Assembly (NCBI GenBank): GCA_027574665.1
Contig: CM050650.1
Coordinates: forward strand, 105,063,086-105,127,085
Direction of reading: 5' to 3'
From: Rhynochetos jubatus
Taxonomy: Eukaryota > Chordata > Aves > Eurypygiformes > Rhynochetidae
Length of the DNA: 64,000 nt
Under the pieces are notes generated by a model, which was not told the origin of the DNA, did not search any database, and was given only the letters and a program-made list of their open reading frames with translations. The first letter of the stretch is position 1, and each line of letters begins with the position of its first letter. The position numbers and the translations under genes were made by a program. Below, in pieces: positions 1 to 12,955 of this stretch.

Positions 1-3000
1 ATTAGAGCAAGCTAGTGGACAGAGAAAGTAGAGGACATTTTGAAAGGAAATGGGAGATATTGCTTGTGCATTTCCTTCAGCCCTATCATGCTTGCTGTCA
101 TATTCAGAATTACTGTTTTTAACCGTCTATGTCATTCTATTTACTATATTAAGTATGGCAGAGAGGAACAAAATTCAATGACTGATGGGTCTGTTGCAGT
201 CCTAAGAACAGTCATAAAGATTAATTTCATTTAAAAATAAACAGACAAAAAATGTTAATGTACCCTCTGATTGGTGTGCTTTTCCATTATATCTAAGAGC
301 TCTTGAGTCACAAATATTTAAACACATCATCTCAAAAATATTTGTCATTTCCTAATTGTGTCCAAAGTATCAGCAAAAGAACTGATCTCATTAGTTTTAA
401 AGCCTCCACACTTCTCGCTTTGCTGTTTGTGACTTCCGCTACCTGTTTTTCTCAAAGGTCACCTATGAGCCTGTTTGCTTTCATGGGATTACAAATAGAG
501 TCTGCTCACAGTACTGTAGTAACTACATCTCATCTTTCTTTCCTAATTCATTCTGTTTTTCTCTTCTTGGCATATTCTCTGGGGATTTTATGCTTCCTCT
601 TGCTGCATCACTGTTATAAAACTAAAAAATGCAGGTTTTTCACAGTGCTAATCTCATTTTCCTCATTTTATTTTCTTATCTTAAACCTGTAGTATTCTGA
701 ACATTACTAGAGCCTCCCCAGCTGAGTGTGAGCCAGTGTGACAAAGAGCAATAATCTCTTACATGGCACCTATCCCAGAGTGGGTAAAGGCATCCCATTG
801 CTGAGACACTGAGGTTAAAATGAATTCACACTGGTGGTGCTTTATGATTACTCTTTTTTGGCTATTTTTGTGATTTTTTTTAATCATTTCTGCTTCTCCA
901 TTATTTCCTCTATTGATGATTATCTCTACAAGAAAATGTTTCTTTACATGAAACATTTAAATATTTGAACTTATCTTTTTTACAAAACCTAATACTATAC
1001 TTCAATCACTTCCTTAAATAAAATTTTATAATAGTTTCAGATCATAATATTCCCCTTATCTATTAAAATGTTCTGTTACAATAGGTTTTAGAGTTTTACA
1101 AGTTACAGACACTACTTAATCTGTTAGGAAATGATTTTGTTAGCTTTCTGATATATTTCACATAAGGAGAAGCTCCAAGATTGAGAGTTTCACCTTTGCC
1201 TTAAACATGTTAGAGCTAATTTTGTAGACAGTTTGCCCTGAGATCCAGCCCTCAGTGTATCAGAACAGATGCCTGAAAAGGTTAGTGACTGCAATAATTC
1301 CAGTTCGATAACTGATTCATATAAATGCATATGTTATATGTGTTGAGGCAGATGAAGCCATACTAAGAAAATCCAGAACCTTTGGATTGTTGATTTGTTC
1401 TCCAGCACGCAAAAAGAACTGCAAAGACCTCCAGACATGTTACTAGCTGGCAGGAAGTCATCTTTCTTTGCCACGGGGTTGGCTTACAGGTCAGGAATAT
1501 AAAGGCTGCTTTTGCCATTCACACTCCAGGTGTACAAAGCTGCCATAAACCCAGCTGAGTTTATGTGTAAGGATTATCTGGGAATAGTCTTGTAGTAGCT
1601 TCTGCACAAGATCTTTGCGACTTTTATAGGTCATGTGGACAAGAAAAAAGGCGATAAGGATAGCACCCCTGTAACTTCAGCTAATATCATGCCTATAATG
1701 CATTAGGACAGCTGGCTTCCTGACTGTGAGTTTTCAGAAAATATGTGAACTATATGAATAGTTTTCCAGTCAAATTATAAACTTAATGTCTGTTACAAGG
1801 TTTAAGTACACTTCACAACCTTTTTTATCCCTCTGTTTAACCTTAGGGAAATTGCCACGTGTGTGATTTCCAAAATTGCATAAGCCTTTCACTATTAATG
1901 GACTTCTTATCCTAAGTCAATTAAGAGCCTATTGAAAGTTCTGTCTGCCAAGACTTTTCCTCCCAAGTCTGTCTGCCTTTTCTTTAAGTTTCAAGAGCCG
2001 TATTTTCCCATATGATATATATTAAAATATGTACTCGTGGGAGCTTCTATACACTACCATAATATAAATTAAAAAAAAAAAAATTAATATCCAGATTGGT
2101 CAAAGATACATTGTGGAAATTCTCTGTAATTAGAGCTGAATAAAAGTTATAATTCTGATTACAAAAGATAAAATTAAACTCCTCCTACACTTCTGATGAC
2201 AGAGGTATTAATTCCCTTATTGCCCCTAACAGGACTTTCAGAATTAGAATGATGAAACATTGCTGCAGAATCTGGTATCAGCACACTATTCAAAACTGAC
2301 ATGCAAAAATTTTTATTTCATGTTCAGCACAGAAACAGCCAGTGGTTGCAATGTTTAAGGTCTTCCACTTATCTAATACATATCATATATCCATGTATGT
2401 TCTCATTTGTTCCAGACCTCATTCATTAAGCACTACCTCTCTTTGGAAAAGTAGCAAGAGCACACCTAAAGCAGTCTGAACAAGTCACACATTCTAACAG
2501 CTGCCTGAAATATTTCAACTGTCTTACAACACCAGTCACACACGAAAAGTTAATTTCAGTCAAGATATGGCAAAGAATGAAAAGTTTTGAAATAGAAATC
2601 TTGCCAAAGAAAACTGTTGAGAGGAAACCCTTATTAATGAAAAGTTCTCATTAGTGCTGTGATATCTATGTTATTTCTCTGCCCCGTCTTTGTATCAGAT
2701 ATAACTACAATATGTTTTGAATATTGTCTCAGGAACACAACTGTTATCACAGAATACAAGTAGCTTTGAAGGAAGCATATGATTATGCACAGACTTCAGA
2801 TTAATTTCTTAATGTAACAGGAAGAATCCCTGGATTCACTCTATTTATCGGAACTGGGTGCCCAGCCTTGGCTTGTGTGGGCATACTTGAAGTCGGCTGT
2901 CAAGCCAGGAGGTATCTTCAGCACAGGCCTAGGCCCCCACGCCTTAAGGACAGAAACTATTCCCACTGAGCAAAGGGCAGCAAGAGCAGTTCTCATCCAC

Positions 3001-3437
3001 GGGACTCCCAAATTACACAGGAGGGGAAGTAAGGAGAAGGACAGCTCTGCGAGTTTTGAGGCTTCCTGGGAAGAAGAGAAAAGGGAGCGTTTTACTCAGT
3101 TGCTGCAGACCTCACATTCTGCATTGCAGTAGACGGATTTGCTTTGACGAATGCTACCAACAGCAGGACTCCTGCTGAAGCTTTTCCTCAGATCCGTGCA
3201 CCTGCAGAATACATTTAATTATCCAGCATACAAGATAACCTTCATATACTACAAGCTTAGCAAAAATGTACAAAGTAAACTTATTGTACGTACCCAGTAT
3301 GCAATTTGTGAACTGTCACAACTTGGTCAGCTCTAAACAAATATTTACTAGAACACGCAGAGGTACTTTCTGCAGCAAGAGGTCTTTCCATTCCAAGTTT
3401 CAGCATTTCATACCAGCAGCAGAAGGAATGGTTATGT

Positions 3438-3485
3438 TAAAAAAAAAAACCAAAAAACCAAAAAAAAACCCAAAAAAAACCCAAC
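3438..3485. repeat. A/C-rich low-complexity tract
   Basis: Runs of 6 to 10 A separated by CC or CCC make a purine/amino-rich simple repeat. An open frame through it is lysine and proline only and is not taken as coding. Confidence 0.8.
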
Positions 3486-5701
3486 CAGCTGTGGGTTGGT
3501 TTGTTTTACTGTGGTTTTTAGTGTGAGAGAAATATAATTCACTCTTCTTTTTTCAGAGAGGTCTAAAGATTGGTTAATTTATGTTTAAAGAGAAAGAACA
3601 AGAATGTGGGAAGAGATTAGGTCTAGGTAACTGTTCCTCAGAGCTTGAAATTTAGGAAAGTGATGGGCAAGTGAAATATGTGCTTTGAGACTATATTGCA
3701 GTTACTGCTTTCTACAATGAAAAATCGATTTTCAGCAGACCATTCTGAAACACATTACAATTTCTGAAAGTGTAAGAAAATCCATGGATTTTACTTCTTT
3801 TATTTAATTTTCAAATAATCAGAATTTATTTAAATATTTTGATCTTGATTGACTTACAGCATATCCCTGCACTTTGAGGGATCTAAATCTTTGAGGGTTG
3901 GATTTTTTGGTTTATTCAGGGCACACTGGGGAATCTGTGCACAGAAGGTCAGATATTACAGATGCTGTTTACTTGAGCCTCTGTGTACCAAAGGGGAAAA
4001 GTAAAATGCCTGCAAATCTTCTCACACACAAAAATATATATTTTTGCTACACTGGAGAGCAGGCTGAAAGTAGAGAAAAACAGAAATGGTTTTTAGTTAG
4101 ATGACCACTTTTACAAAATTTTAACTAATTCTAAATCCACCAAATGAGATAGATTTAAAATGACTGTAAATTTGCAGATATAGAGGCCTAAAATTCTTGT
4201 CACTGACAGATACTATGTTCACCATTAAGCATCTCTAGTAGTAATAACACTGAGAAAAATGTTATTATGCTGCCAAAAAGATGAAGTATTAGCAGCAGCA
4301 GCAGCAGAGGCAACATCCCATGTAAAAAGGAAAAAAAAAAAGAAAACCCCCAACCCCCAGTGTTCTCCACTTCCTTTCTCCCCTACAAAAATGACAGTGT
4401 TTTTTAAAAGGTATTCTGCCACAGTGAAAGATTGCAAGGCTCAGAGATTGCACATACATTCTCTTTTTTAATGCCAGTTTTACTCATAGCTAAAATTATA
4501 GTTATGATTCTACCTGCATATGTCAAGGTGCCAGGCATTCCCCAAGGATGGAGAGGAGAAAGTCCTTGGAGGGGCTGCAATTCTCTTTGTCAACTCCCCT
4601 GGCCAGGCAATGGGAGTTAGATGGAATAGTATCTCCATACAAAATACCTGCCTAAATAACAAAACCTATCTTGCTTAGGGTGATTATTCAGCTATGCTAG
4701 CTAATACAGTAACAAATCATGGTGGGGCGTATTATAATATCCAGATTGTTTTATTCCTACATGATCTAGTGGCCTATTTTAAAATTTCTGTAAAACACAT
4801 TATTTTCAGTTTACTCAAATTAATACACTGTTTTAGCAAAAAACAGAATGTGGAAAATGGAATAATGATGACTAGTTGTTACATTTTAAATCTGAATTGC
4901 AATTTGCACTGAACAGCGAAAATGTCAGCAAATGAACACAGAGGCCCAAAAGTATTTTTTTCGAAAATAACACTGGAATTTCAAAGGAGCAAGGTCTATT
5001 TCAAGATAAATAGTAGGGACATTGTAAGAAATTTTAGTATTAACGAAAAATGAATTACCCGTAGCATTATAGCTACACTGGGTTTCCAAACACAGCTCCT
5101 GGGAGGTTTTTTTTTTATGAAAACATCAGCACTTATTCAAAACAGTAATAGCGCGAATCAGACACAAGACTTCACAATTCAAAACACAATTTGCAGTTTC
5201 AGAGATACTATCAATGTAAGAAACAAAACTGGACTTGCACGTTAGAAACTACTTTTGAAAATTTGTCCCATTTCAAAACCTGATCATAGTGGACTAGATA
5301 GATTGATGAAATCTAGTAGAATGGTCTAATATTATTGCTTTCTAATACTGAAGGAACGTATCAGATTCCCCAAAACTTTTAAAGTAAACAGAGTAGCAGC
5401 TGACCGTTGGCTTCAGATTTTACATTTTACTTCTTAGTGATCCCAGGAAGGCAAAAGTTGGATCCTTTTAGAAATGAGAACAGCTTCAAATACAAAGAGG
5501 AGTGTTAGGGAAACAAAACCTGACAGGTTTAGCTGTAGTCTGCTTTGAAGCTCTTGGATTTAAATGACCCTAAAATACAAGCAGCGCAAAAACTCATGAA
5601 CCAGGTAACTATGTGTTGGAACTAGGGCTGGGCTCTCATTTCAGGATACAGTGGAGAAATAGGCTTGACTATGCTAGATGTCTTTACATTAAAGGAAAAG
5701 T

Positions 5702-5726
5702 GGGGGGGGGGGGGGGGGGGGGGGGG
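5702..5726 (+). repeat. 25-nt poly-G tract
   Basis: Twenty-five consecutive G follow GT and precede TGTTTTTG. Pure G runs this long are rare in vertebrate DNA and can form G-quadruplexes. Length may be unreliable because such tracts are hard to sequence. Confidence 0.9.
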
Positions 5727-6934
5727 TGTTTTTGTTGTAACAAAAGCAACTGACTTTTCTATAAGTAGACTGTCTTGACATTGTGTCTTGAACTTTCTTT
5801 GAGGGTACACCGAGGCCCCTGTTATGCTATAAAGAATACACTTTTGAGATCGAAGTTGTACTCAGCATTTCACAGCTTTCCTTAGTTTTAAACTAAACAA
5901 ATGTTTTTTGAGCATATGAAGTCACTTGGCATAGGTTGGCATCAACTCTTTTGGGTAAAATATTTACCTAATAGATTAATTATGAAAGCACTAATTATTC
6001 TATATTTCTGTAAGGTAAACTGTTACTTTCTGGAAAAGCTTCAAAATTCTGACCTAGTGAGGCGTTTTTGTCAGGCACTAAAAATTAACATACAAATTTA
6101 CTGAACCACCAGCAAACTTTGATGTTTTAATTCTTTCTGCTATGAAATGGGATGATCTTTTATTTCAGGAGTAATCTTTGATGTTGGCAGTTGCACAAAT
6201 AAATTAAGAAAATCCCAGTGACTGGAAAAGTGTTGATCAATTACTGCATTGCACGCATAGATTCTTAAAAGTGCAGATGACTGACTCACTACAAATAAAT
6301 GTGTGTTTCATGTAAATTCCTGCTAAATTAACCCAAACAGGTATGTTGCCTAATCAGTACCCTATAGCTACCACAGAGATGTACAGAGAAGTAGTTTTAC
6401 AGACACGGTTCTTTAGGAGGTGACATCATTTCTTCAAAGTGATATCTGTTTCATTCACACATTTTTAAACTTGTATATAACAAAACACAGGTTGCAAATA
6501 TACAACAAAGTAGCAAAATTGTTCCAAAACTTTTCCTATTGGGCAGTTAAAACTCACAACCCAACACAGTGGCCTGTTCGCCAGCATTTTCATTAAATTA
6601 CCCAATATTTATAACCCTTAAGTAACACTGAAAGACTGGAAATGACCTATGGTCAAATGCCATAATGGTGAGAGGGCAGAAGGCAGCCCCCTCCACTCTG
6701 AAATTCCCTTCCTAGCCAAGCAGAAAGCACAATTCTGGCTTGTAGGTCATAATTCAGTTTTAGACAAGCTTAGAGGTTTACTAATGTATTTTATATTTAT
6801 CAAAGATCTTCGCACTGAGATGATATTGAGCATGAACTGTTAGTTCTCACAGGTGTGCTGTTCACCACACAGTGTTGTTTGTGTGGATAGTCCTTCCTAT
6901 CTTAGAGAAAAGGCCTAAGCAAATTGCAAGATCT

Positions 6935-7577
6935 TGTGATAATTTCTCAGGAGAGAGTTAGAAGAAAAAAGATAGTATGAAGCTATGTTTTGAATTTGTG
7001 CAGAGAAGAATGTTGACAACATACCCATGTTTTAAGTTGTTGCCAAGCAATGTTTATATTAAATTAAGGACTCTTTCAGTTTCTCATACTGCACCTGTCC
7101 TCCAGGCTTCTTTTCTACAAGCTAGGAGGAGAAATAGCCTGGACAGCTGACCCAAACTGACCAAAGGGACATGTCATGCTCAGTATATAAACTGGCAGGG
7201 GAATTGGCCTGGAAGCATGATTGCTGCTTGGAGACAGGCTGGCCATCAGTCAGTGGGTGGTAAGCACTTGTATCTTTATTATTGTTGTTGTTGTTGTTTT
7301 TTCCTTTTTCCTTTTCATATGTATTATTATCATTAGTAGTAGTAGTACCAGTAGTGTTTTTATTCCATATTATTATCATTAGTAATAGCAGTATTATTAT
7401 TATTACTATCATTATTCTATTATTTAATTTATTTTCAATTATTAAACTGCTTTTGTTTCAACTCACAAGTTCTATTATGTTTTTTTTCTGACCCTCTTCC
7501 CCATCCCACTGGGGGAGAGAGGAGGTAAGCGAGCGGCTGTGTGGTGCTTAGTTGCTCACTGGGGCTAAACCACAACA
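6935..7577 (+). mobile_element. Solo LTR, endogenous retrovirus (ERVL-like), eroded 5' part
   Basis: The 3' half matches by eye the reverse complement of the LTR at 47,470-48,194. Shared parts are a region near 7,020-7,110, the GTATATAAAC TATA-like box near 7,183, a Trp-codon-free U5-like tract with (TTG)n and ATT repeats, and the terminal block ending AAACCACAACA. The left end is diverged; TGTG at 6,935 is the best guess. No matching target duplication is visible, and no internal retroviral region or second LTR adjoins it. This is an old fossil copy, older in appearance than the LTRs at 9,236 and 18,714. Confidence 0.8.
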
Positions 7578-9235
7578 CTACATCACAGTTTTAGTTTTGA
7601 TTCATTTCTGAAGTGAACCTTCAGACTTACCATGCTTGGGTCAGCACTGTGGCGTGTTCTCAGAATGCTTAAACTGGTTTTGGGTATTCATCCATGATGA
7701 TGATGATGTGTTGGCTAGAAATAAAACAAAGGCACTCTCCAACTGCCTGAGTGTTCAGCTCAGGAGACCAGACAAAATTACTCTCCTTAAAACATGTATT
7801 GTGCAGGCATAAGGTTCTCACACCTGTTCCCTATTTCTGCACCACAATTTTGGGCTGTACTAATTATGTTACTGCTAATGTAGTCATAGCTGGTAACTTC
7901 AAGGAGTGATGGAATATTAGGGGAGATTTTGGGTTGGCTGGTTTTTTTTGTTTACAACATTTCAAATCTTCTGTTTCCTGGGACATCCTCAAATAATTTG
8001 TCTCAAGTTTCAATTTATGAGGGATTTACTAGCAGTACTGGCTTTGGAGATTCTCTGTTCTAGCTGCTCATTCCCCTTTACTAGGTATTTTTTAAAGTTG
8101 GTTTGTTCAGGGGTGTGGTATACGGCAGTACAAATGAAAGTGCTTTGGCACAAGCCAAGTGGTGGCACATGCAGGCCAGACGTGGAAATTTCTTAATCAA
8201 GTGCCATCACCAAATCGCTCTCATTGTGGAACTATGGAATCATATACCATGGTTATTCAGACTGAAAAGGCTTTCTCATCTTGAAAACTTTCCTTTTCAG
8301 GTTAGGTACATATATAGGATACAAACCCAAAATAAATAGATTTCTCCTTCACTTCTGAATGAATCATATGACTTTACCCAGTAATTAATCCTATGTAACA
8401 TTATTTTGTTACTCCTAAATTTTAAACACCCTAAGCTAATGTCTTTTCTCTTTACTATTATCATTTTTTTCCCTGTTCTTCCACAAACATAAAATCGCAG
8501 GTACTGCCCCAGAGCAGATTAATTTCTGTACCGGTTAATGTAATAAGTGTTCCATTAACTATGTCCTGAAGTTAGTTTTATTCCTCAAAATTCCTTGTTA
8601 CTCTATTGCAATAACACTTCTCTAATAAAAAATAAACCTAATTTTACAGAGGGAAAATAGGGAAATAAAGATAAGTGGTTTGCCCACTGACAATTACGAA
8701 GTCAGTAACAGTTTTCTAAGTGAGAACATTTCTTCACTATCCTCCTTTAGCTCTCCTTGCATTGGAATGGTATTGGACTTGTAGAATCACATTTAAATAT
8801 ATCATCATTGATTAATTCAGAAACTTTGTTGTGACTGCATGTATACTGTTTATAGTTTTCTTTTTTCCATAGGGGAATTCTGCTGTAACTGACTGCTGTC
8901 TATGAGTAAAAAGTGATACACACTGAATTCTTATACTTGACAGACAAAAAAAAATTCAGTACCAAATCAAATTTGATTACTGTTTTATAATTGTGTATTA
9001 CTAGCTGAACTGAAGCCTCTTTACTCGTTCTTCTTTGTAGGAACACAGTACTGAACTTCATTTTGTTTAGCACTTTAAAATGTCCAAACTATATATGGTT
9101 GGATCCCCTGGGTAGATATTCTTGAGATATTTAGCAACATAAATTGTTTCCAGAGTCCTACAGTTACTAAAAAATAATATTATAATACTTTACTTTTAAT
9201 TCAGATTCCTCTTTCTTGATGCTATTTTAATCTGG
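7578..9235. other. Non-coding stretch between two LTRs
   Basis: Nothing recognisable. There is a short ATG run near 7,697-7,710. The sequence is AT-rich with no exon meeting both splice-site and frame criteria. Confidence 0.55.
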
Positions 9236-9852
9236 TGTCGTGGTTTAGCCTTATCTGGCAATTAAGTACTACCAGTCGCTCTACCACCTACCAACCCTCC
9301 TTCCCTTCCAGTGAGGAAGGGTCAGAGGAAAAAAAAAACCAAGGGAACCTCATAAAAGTTGAGATAAGAACTATTAAATTATATAAATTAAACTTCTAGT
9401 AATACTAACAATACTAATGCTAGGTAATTAAAACAACACAAATGAAAATAGAACATGATACAGGATCTCACCACTTGTTTACTGACAATGTCAGATTCCA
9501 AAACAGCAAGCAAAAGCCAAGCGGAGAGAAAAAAACCCATCCCAAGCCCCAAAGTGGAGAGAAACCCCCAAGCCCAAAAGGAGAGCAGGGAGAAAGAAAA
9601 TTCCAAACCCCAAATCAGCCTAAGAAAAGAAGGTCCTTCTCTGCTAAAAATTCACCAAGAAATGAACAAAGGGAGGTATTGGCAAAGCTATCTGCTAGCA
9701 CAAAAGCCTAAAAACCAATCCCCGCCCTCAGGACCACTTTCCTGCCTTGCAAACTGACCACTGAGCTTGATGTATCATGGAATGAAACAAGATCCAGAGT
9801 GCTGGACAGCTCTCTGTAGGAGAGCAGCTCGTCCCTGCCTGAAAACAGCACA
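9236..9852 (-). mobile_element. Solo LTR, endogenous retrovirus (ERVL-like)
   Basis: Read on the minus strand it starts TGTGCTGTTTTCAGGCAGG and ends GGCTAAACCACGACA. It is flanked on both sides by a perfect 5-bp target duplication, TCTGG (9,231-9,235 and 9,853-9,857). It is 617 bp and close by eye to the LTR at 58,280-58,852. There is no internal region, so this is a solo LTR left by recombination between two LTRs. The intact duplication suggests moderate age. The 5-bp duplication is the family hallmark that points to ERVL. Confidence 0.9.
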
Positions 9853-10282
9853 TCTGGGCACAACTAACAGTATCTTCACAGCCGAAACCACGTTTGAGCT
9901 TTTGAAAAATGCTTTCTCTTCTACTTCCATCAGAGTGATAATGCGGGTAAACATATCACTGCATTCACTTCTAAATACTGCAATAGAACACTAAAGCAGT
10001 TCCTTAATTTATAGAACCTAAAATAGTTTTCTTTCAAAAGAAGAAACAAAATTAAATGAAGAATGCTAGAAGCAAGTAAACAAACAAACAAACACATGCT
10101 GTCAGTATCTTTGCAGTAGTATTTTTTCTGCATACTATATAAACAGCAACCCATCCATTCTTCACTAGCTAAATTCTAAGTCAGAAGAGACCATATTTAT
10201 ATTAATTACCTTTAGCCCAAATGATTCTCTTGCATAAAACATTACCTATGGCTTTAGCAATATATACTTGGTGAGCAGAGAA
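9853..10282. other. Non-coding spacer
   Basis: About 430 bp between a solo LTR and a CR1 copy. The only notable item is a short (CAAA)n run near 10,078-10,095. Confidence 0.55.
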
Positions 10283-12395
10283 TTATCATAGAAACACAGA
10301 ATGGTTTGGGTTAGAAGGGACCTTAAAGATCATCCAGTTCCAACCCCCCTGCCATGGGCAGGGACACCATCCACTAGACCAGGTTGCTCAAAGCCCCATC
10401 CAGCCTCGCCTTGAAGACAGCCTGGGATGGGGCATCCACAGCTTCTCTGGGCAACCTGTTCCAGTGCCTCACCACCCTCTCCATGAAGAACTTCTTCCTG
10501 ATACCCAATCTAAGTCTACCCTCTTTCAATTTAAAACCACTACCCTTTGTTCTGTCACTACAGACTAATGTAAAAAGTCACGTCCCACCCACCCCCACCC
10601 CCAGCTTCCTTGTAGGCCCTCTTCAGGTACTAGAAGTCTGCTATAAGGTCTCCTCGAAGCCTTCTCTTCTCCAGGTTGAACAAGCCCAATTCTCTCAGCC
10701 TTTCTTCCTAGGAGAGGTGCTCCAGCCCTCTGATCATCTCCGTGGCCTCCTCTGGACTTGCTCCAACCAGTCAATATTCTTCTTATACTCAGGGCTCCAC
10801 AGCTGGACACAGCACTCCAGGTGGGGTCTCGCGAGAGCAGAGTAGAGGGGGAGAATCCCTTCCCTCGACCTGCTGGCCATGCTTCTCTGGATACAGCCCA
10901 GGATATGGTTGGCTTTCTGGGCTGCCAGTGCACGCTGCCGGCTCGTGTTCAGCTTCTCATCCACCAGTACCCCCAAGTCCTTCCCCTCAGGGCTGCTCTC
11001 GATCCATTCTCCACCTAGCCTGTACTTGTACTTGGGATTGCCCTGACCCATGCGCAGGACCTTGCACTTGGCCTTGTTGAACTCCATGAGGTTGGCAGTG
11101 GCCCACCTCTCCAGCCTATCAAGGTCCCTCTGGATGGCATCCCTCCCTCCCAGCGTGTTGACTGCACCACACAGCTTGGTGTCATTGGCAAACTTGCTGA
11201 GGGTGCACTCAATCCCACTGTCCACGTCACTGACAAAGATATTAAACAGTACTGGTCCCAAAACCGACCCCTGAGGAATGCCACTCGTTACTGGTCTCCA
11301 GACATTGAGCTGTTGACCATCACTCTCTGAGTGTGACCATCAGGCCAGTTCCTTATCCACCGAGTGGTTCACCCATCAAATCCACACTTCTCAAATTTAG
11401 AGGCAAGGATGTCATGTGGGGTGATATTGAAAGCTTTGCAAAAGTCCAGGTAGATGATATCGGTACCTCTTCCTTTATCCACCCAGGTCATAACCTGATT
11501 GTAGAAGGCCACCATATTGACCAGGCACAATCTCGTTTTCCATGTGCCTTTGCATGGTTTCCAGGAGGATCTGCTCCATGATCTTGCCAGACACAGAGGT
11601 GAGACTGATGGGCCTGTAGTTCCCCAGATCCTCTTTTTTTCTGTTTTTCAAAGATGGGGGTTCCCCTTTTCCAGTTAGTGGGAACTTCACCAGACTGCCA
11701 TGACTTCTAGTTCTTTCAGGACGTGTGGATGTATTTCATCAGGTCCCATGGACTTGTGCACCTTCAGGTTTCCTAGGTGCTCTTGAGCCTGATCCTCTCT
11801 AACCATGGGTGGCTTTCCATTCACCAAGTCCGTGCCCTTGCCTTCTGCAACTCAGGGGGTATGGCTTGCGCCCTTGCCAGGGAACACCAAGGCAAAAAAA
11901 TCATTGAGCACCTTGGCCTTCTCCATATCCTGGTAAATCAGCTCTCTCATTTCCTTATGGAGAGGGCCCACATTTTCCCTGATCTTTCTTTTATCACCTA
12001 TGTACCTATAGAAGCCGTTCTTGTTGCCCTTGATGACCCTGGCCCAGTCTAGTTCTGTCAAGGCTTTAGCTTTCCTAACCTGATCCCTGACTTCTCAGGC
12101 GATTTCTCTGTAATCCTCCCGGGCTCTTTGTCCCTGCTTCCACTCTCTTCAGTCTTTCTTTTTTGCCTCAGTTTGTCCAGGAGCTGCTTGTTCATCCACA
12201 CAGGCCTCCTGGCATTTTTACACTACTTCCATTTCACTGGGATTCACCGTTCCTGAGCTTGGAGGAGATCTTTGAATACTCGTCAGCTTTCTTGGGACCC
12301 TCTTCCCTCCAGGGCTTCATCCCATGGAACTCTATTCTTCAGCTCTCTGATTTCCTGTTCACAGTGTATGGCCTATCCATATACATAGAATTAGA
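10283..12395 (-). mobile_element. CR1 LINE, 5'-truncated, ORF2 remnant
   Basis: The left end is the reverse complement of the CR1 3' tail (TTCTGTG/TTCTATGAT repeats, then the conserved block before it). Moving right, minus-strand frames give successive parts of CR1 ORF2: a C-terminal part with [16 protein letters not shown] and [14 protein letters not shown] (10,734-11,261), reverse transcriptase block [19 protein letters not shown] (11,475-11,690) and the [18 protein letters not shown] segment (11,852-12,061). The RT catalytic box, normally FADD, reads FAND, and the frames are broken between blocks. The endonuclease domain and ORF1 are absent, as expected for a 5'-truncated insertion. It is not active. 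About 2.1 kb remain of an element usually near 4.5 kb. The right edge is approximate. Confidence 0.93.
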
Positions 12396-12838
12396 ATGAC
12401 TTGCAGACCCACCTGAAACCAGATTCCAATCGGCATCAAAAGTAGAAGGAGAGTAACAATTGGTAAGAGGCCACAAAAGTAGATGATGATTACAAGAAGA
12501 ATTAGAAGAACTCAAAGAATTCAATGTCATGAGTGATCAATTAAAGTATATATAAACCATCACATAATAATTATATCCAGGTTATTTTAATTAAATGATT
12601 GTCTCTTCCTTAATAAAAACTACATCTGAGTGTATGGAGAAGAGGCCACTAACTTAATCAGAATAGGTACAGCATTTTTACACAAAGCATGACATGTGCA
12701 GCTGGATCTTTGTCTCACTGAAGCTCACTCCAAACTCCCTTGGACATAAATGTTAGTAAGAGTTCAAAGTAAATAGCTCACCTCTGACAGAAGGAGTAGC
12801 AGTTGAATTAGTGGCTAATTTTATGTATTGTCTTTCAG
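12396..12838. other. Non-coding spacer, probable intron
   Basis: No feature seen apart from the polypyrimidine tract and AG that end it and form the acceptor of the exon at 12,839. Confidence 0.5.
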
Positions 12839-12955
12839 TACCTTAAAACACAAATGCTAAGAAAATCTGAAGGAACTGAGCGGAACAAATCTGTTACTGA
12901 ATATGCCAGTTTTGTAAAGGACATCACAGAAAAGTGGGGGGAGGAAAGCAAGTAA
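12839..12955 (+). CDS. Probable terminal coding exon, unidentified gene
   Basis: A good acceptor (ATGTATTGTCTTTCAG) is followed by 38 open codons and TAA. The peptide begins YLKTQMLRK, contains SVTEYASFVKDITEKW and is charged and lysine/glutamate-rich, with no membrane segment. Of the 38 codons, 28 begin with a purine, a pattern typical of true coding sequence. The other two plus frames stop within a few codons. It starts in phase 0, so the upstream exon should end on a complete codon. No such exon was found in 1-12,838, so the preceding intron would exceed 12 kb and may leave the window. Possible polyadenylation hexamers lie at 14,734 and 14,879. I do not recognise the protein. Alternatives are a pseudo-exon or a decayed retrocopy, though the acceptor argues against a retrocopy. 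Confidence 0.5.
   Translation, partial: YLKTQMLRKSEGTERNKSVTEYASFVKDITEKWGEESK

Larger units (their letters stand above)
1..6934. other. Non-coding AT-rich stretch
   Basis: No exon, RNA gene or recognisable transposon was found. Open frames here (for example 303-692 on plus) are AT-rich, low in complexity and lack splice or domain support. The stretch holds several homopolymer and A/C-rich runs (around 2,070-2,085 and 3,438-3,485), a short AGC run near 4,290-4,307, and the long G tract listed separately. It could be intron or intergenic DNA. Confidence 0.6.

Noticed and set aside
303-692. 129-codon plus-strand frame with hydrophobic stretches
   Set aside because: AT-rich random frame rich in Leu/Phe/Ser; no splice or start context, no family resemblance.
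4287-4310. AGC repeat resembling a coding polyglutamine or polyalanine run
   Set aside because: Five to six units only, with no open exon context.
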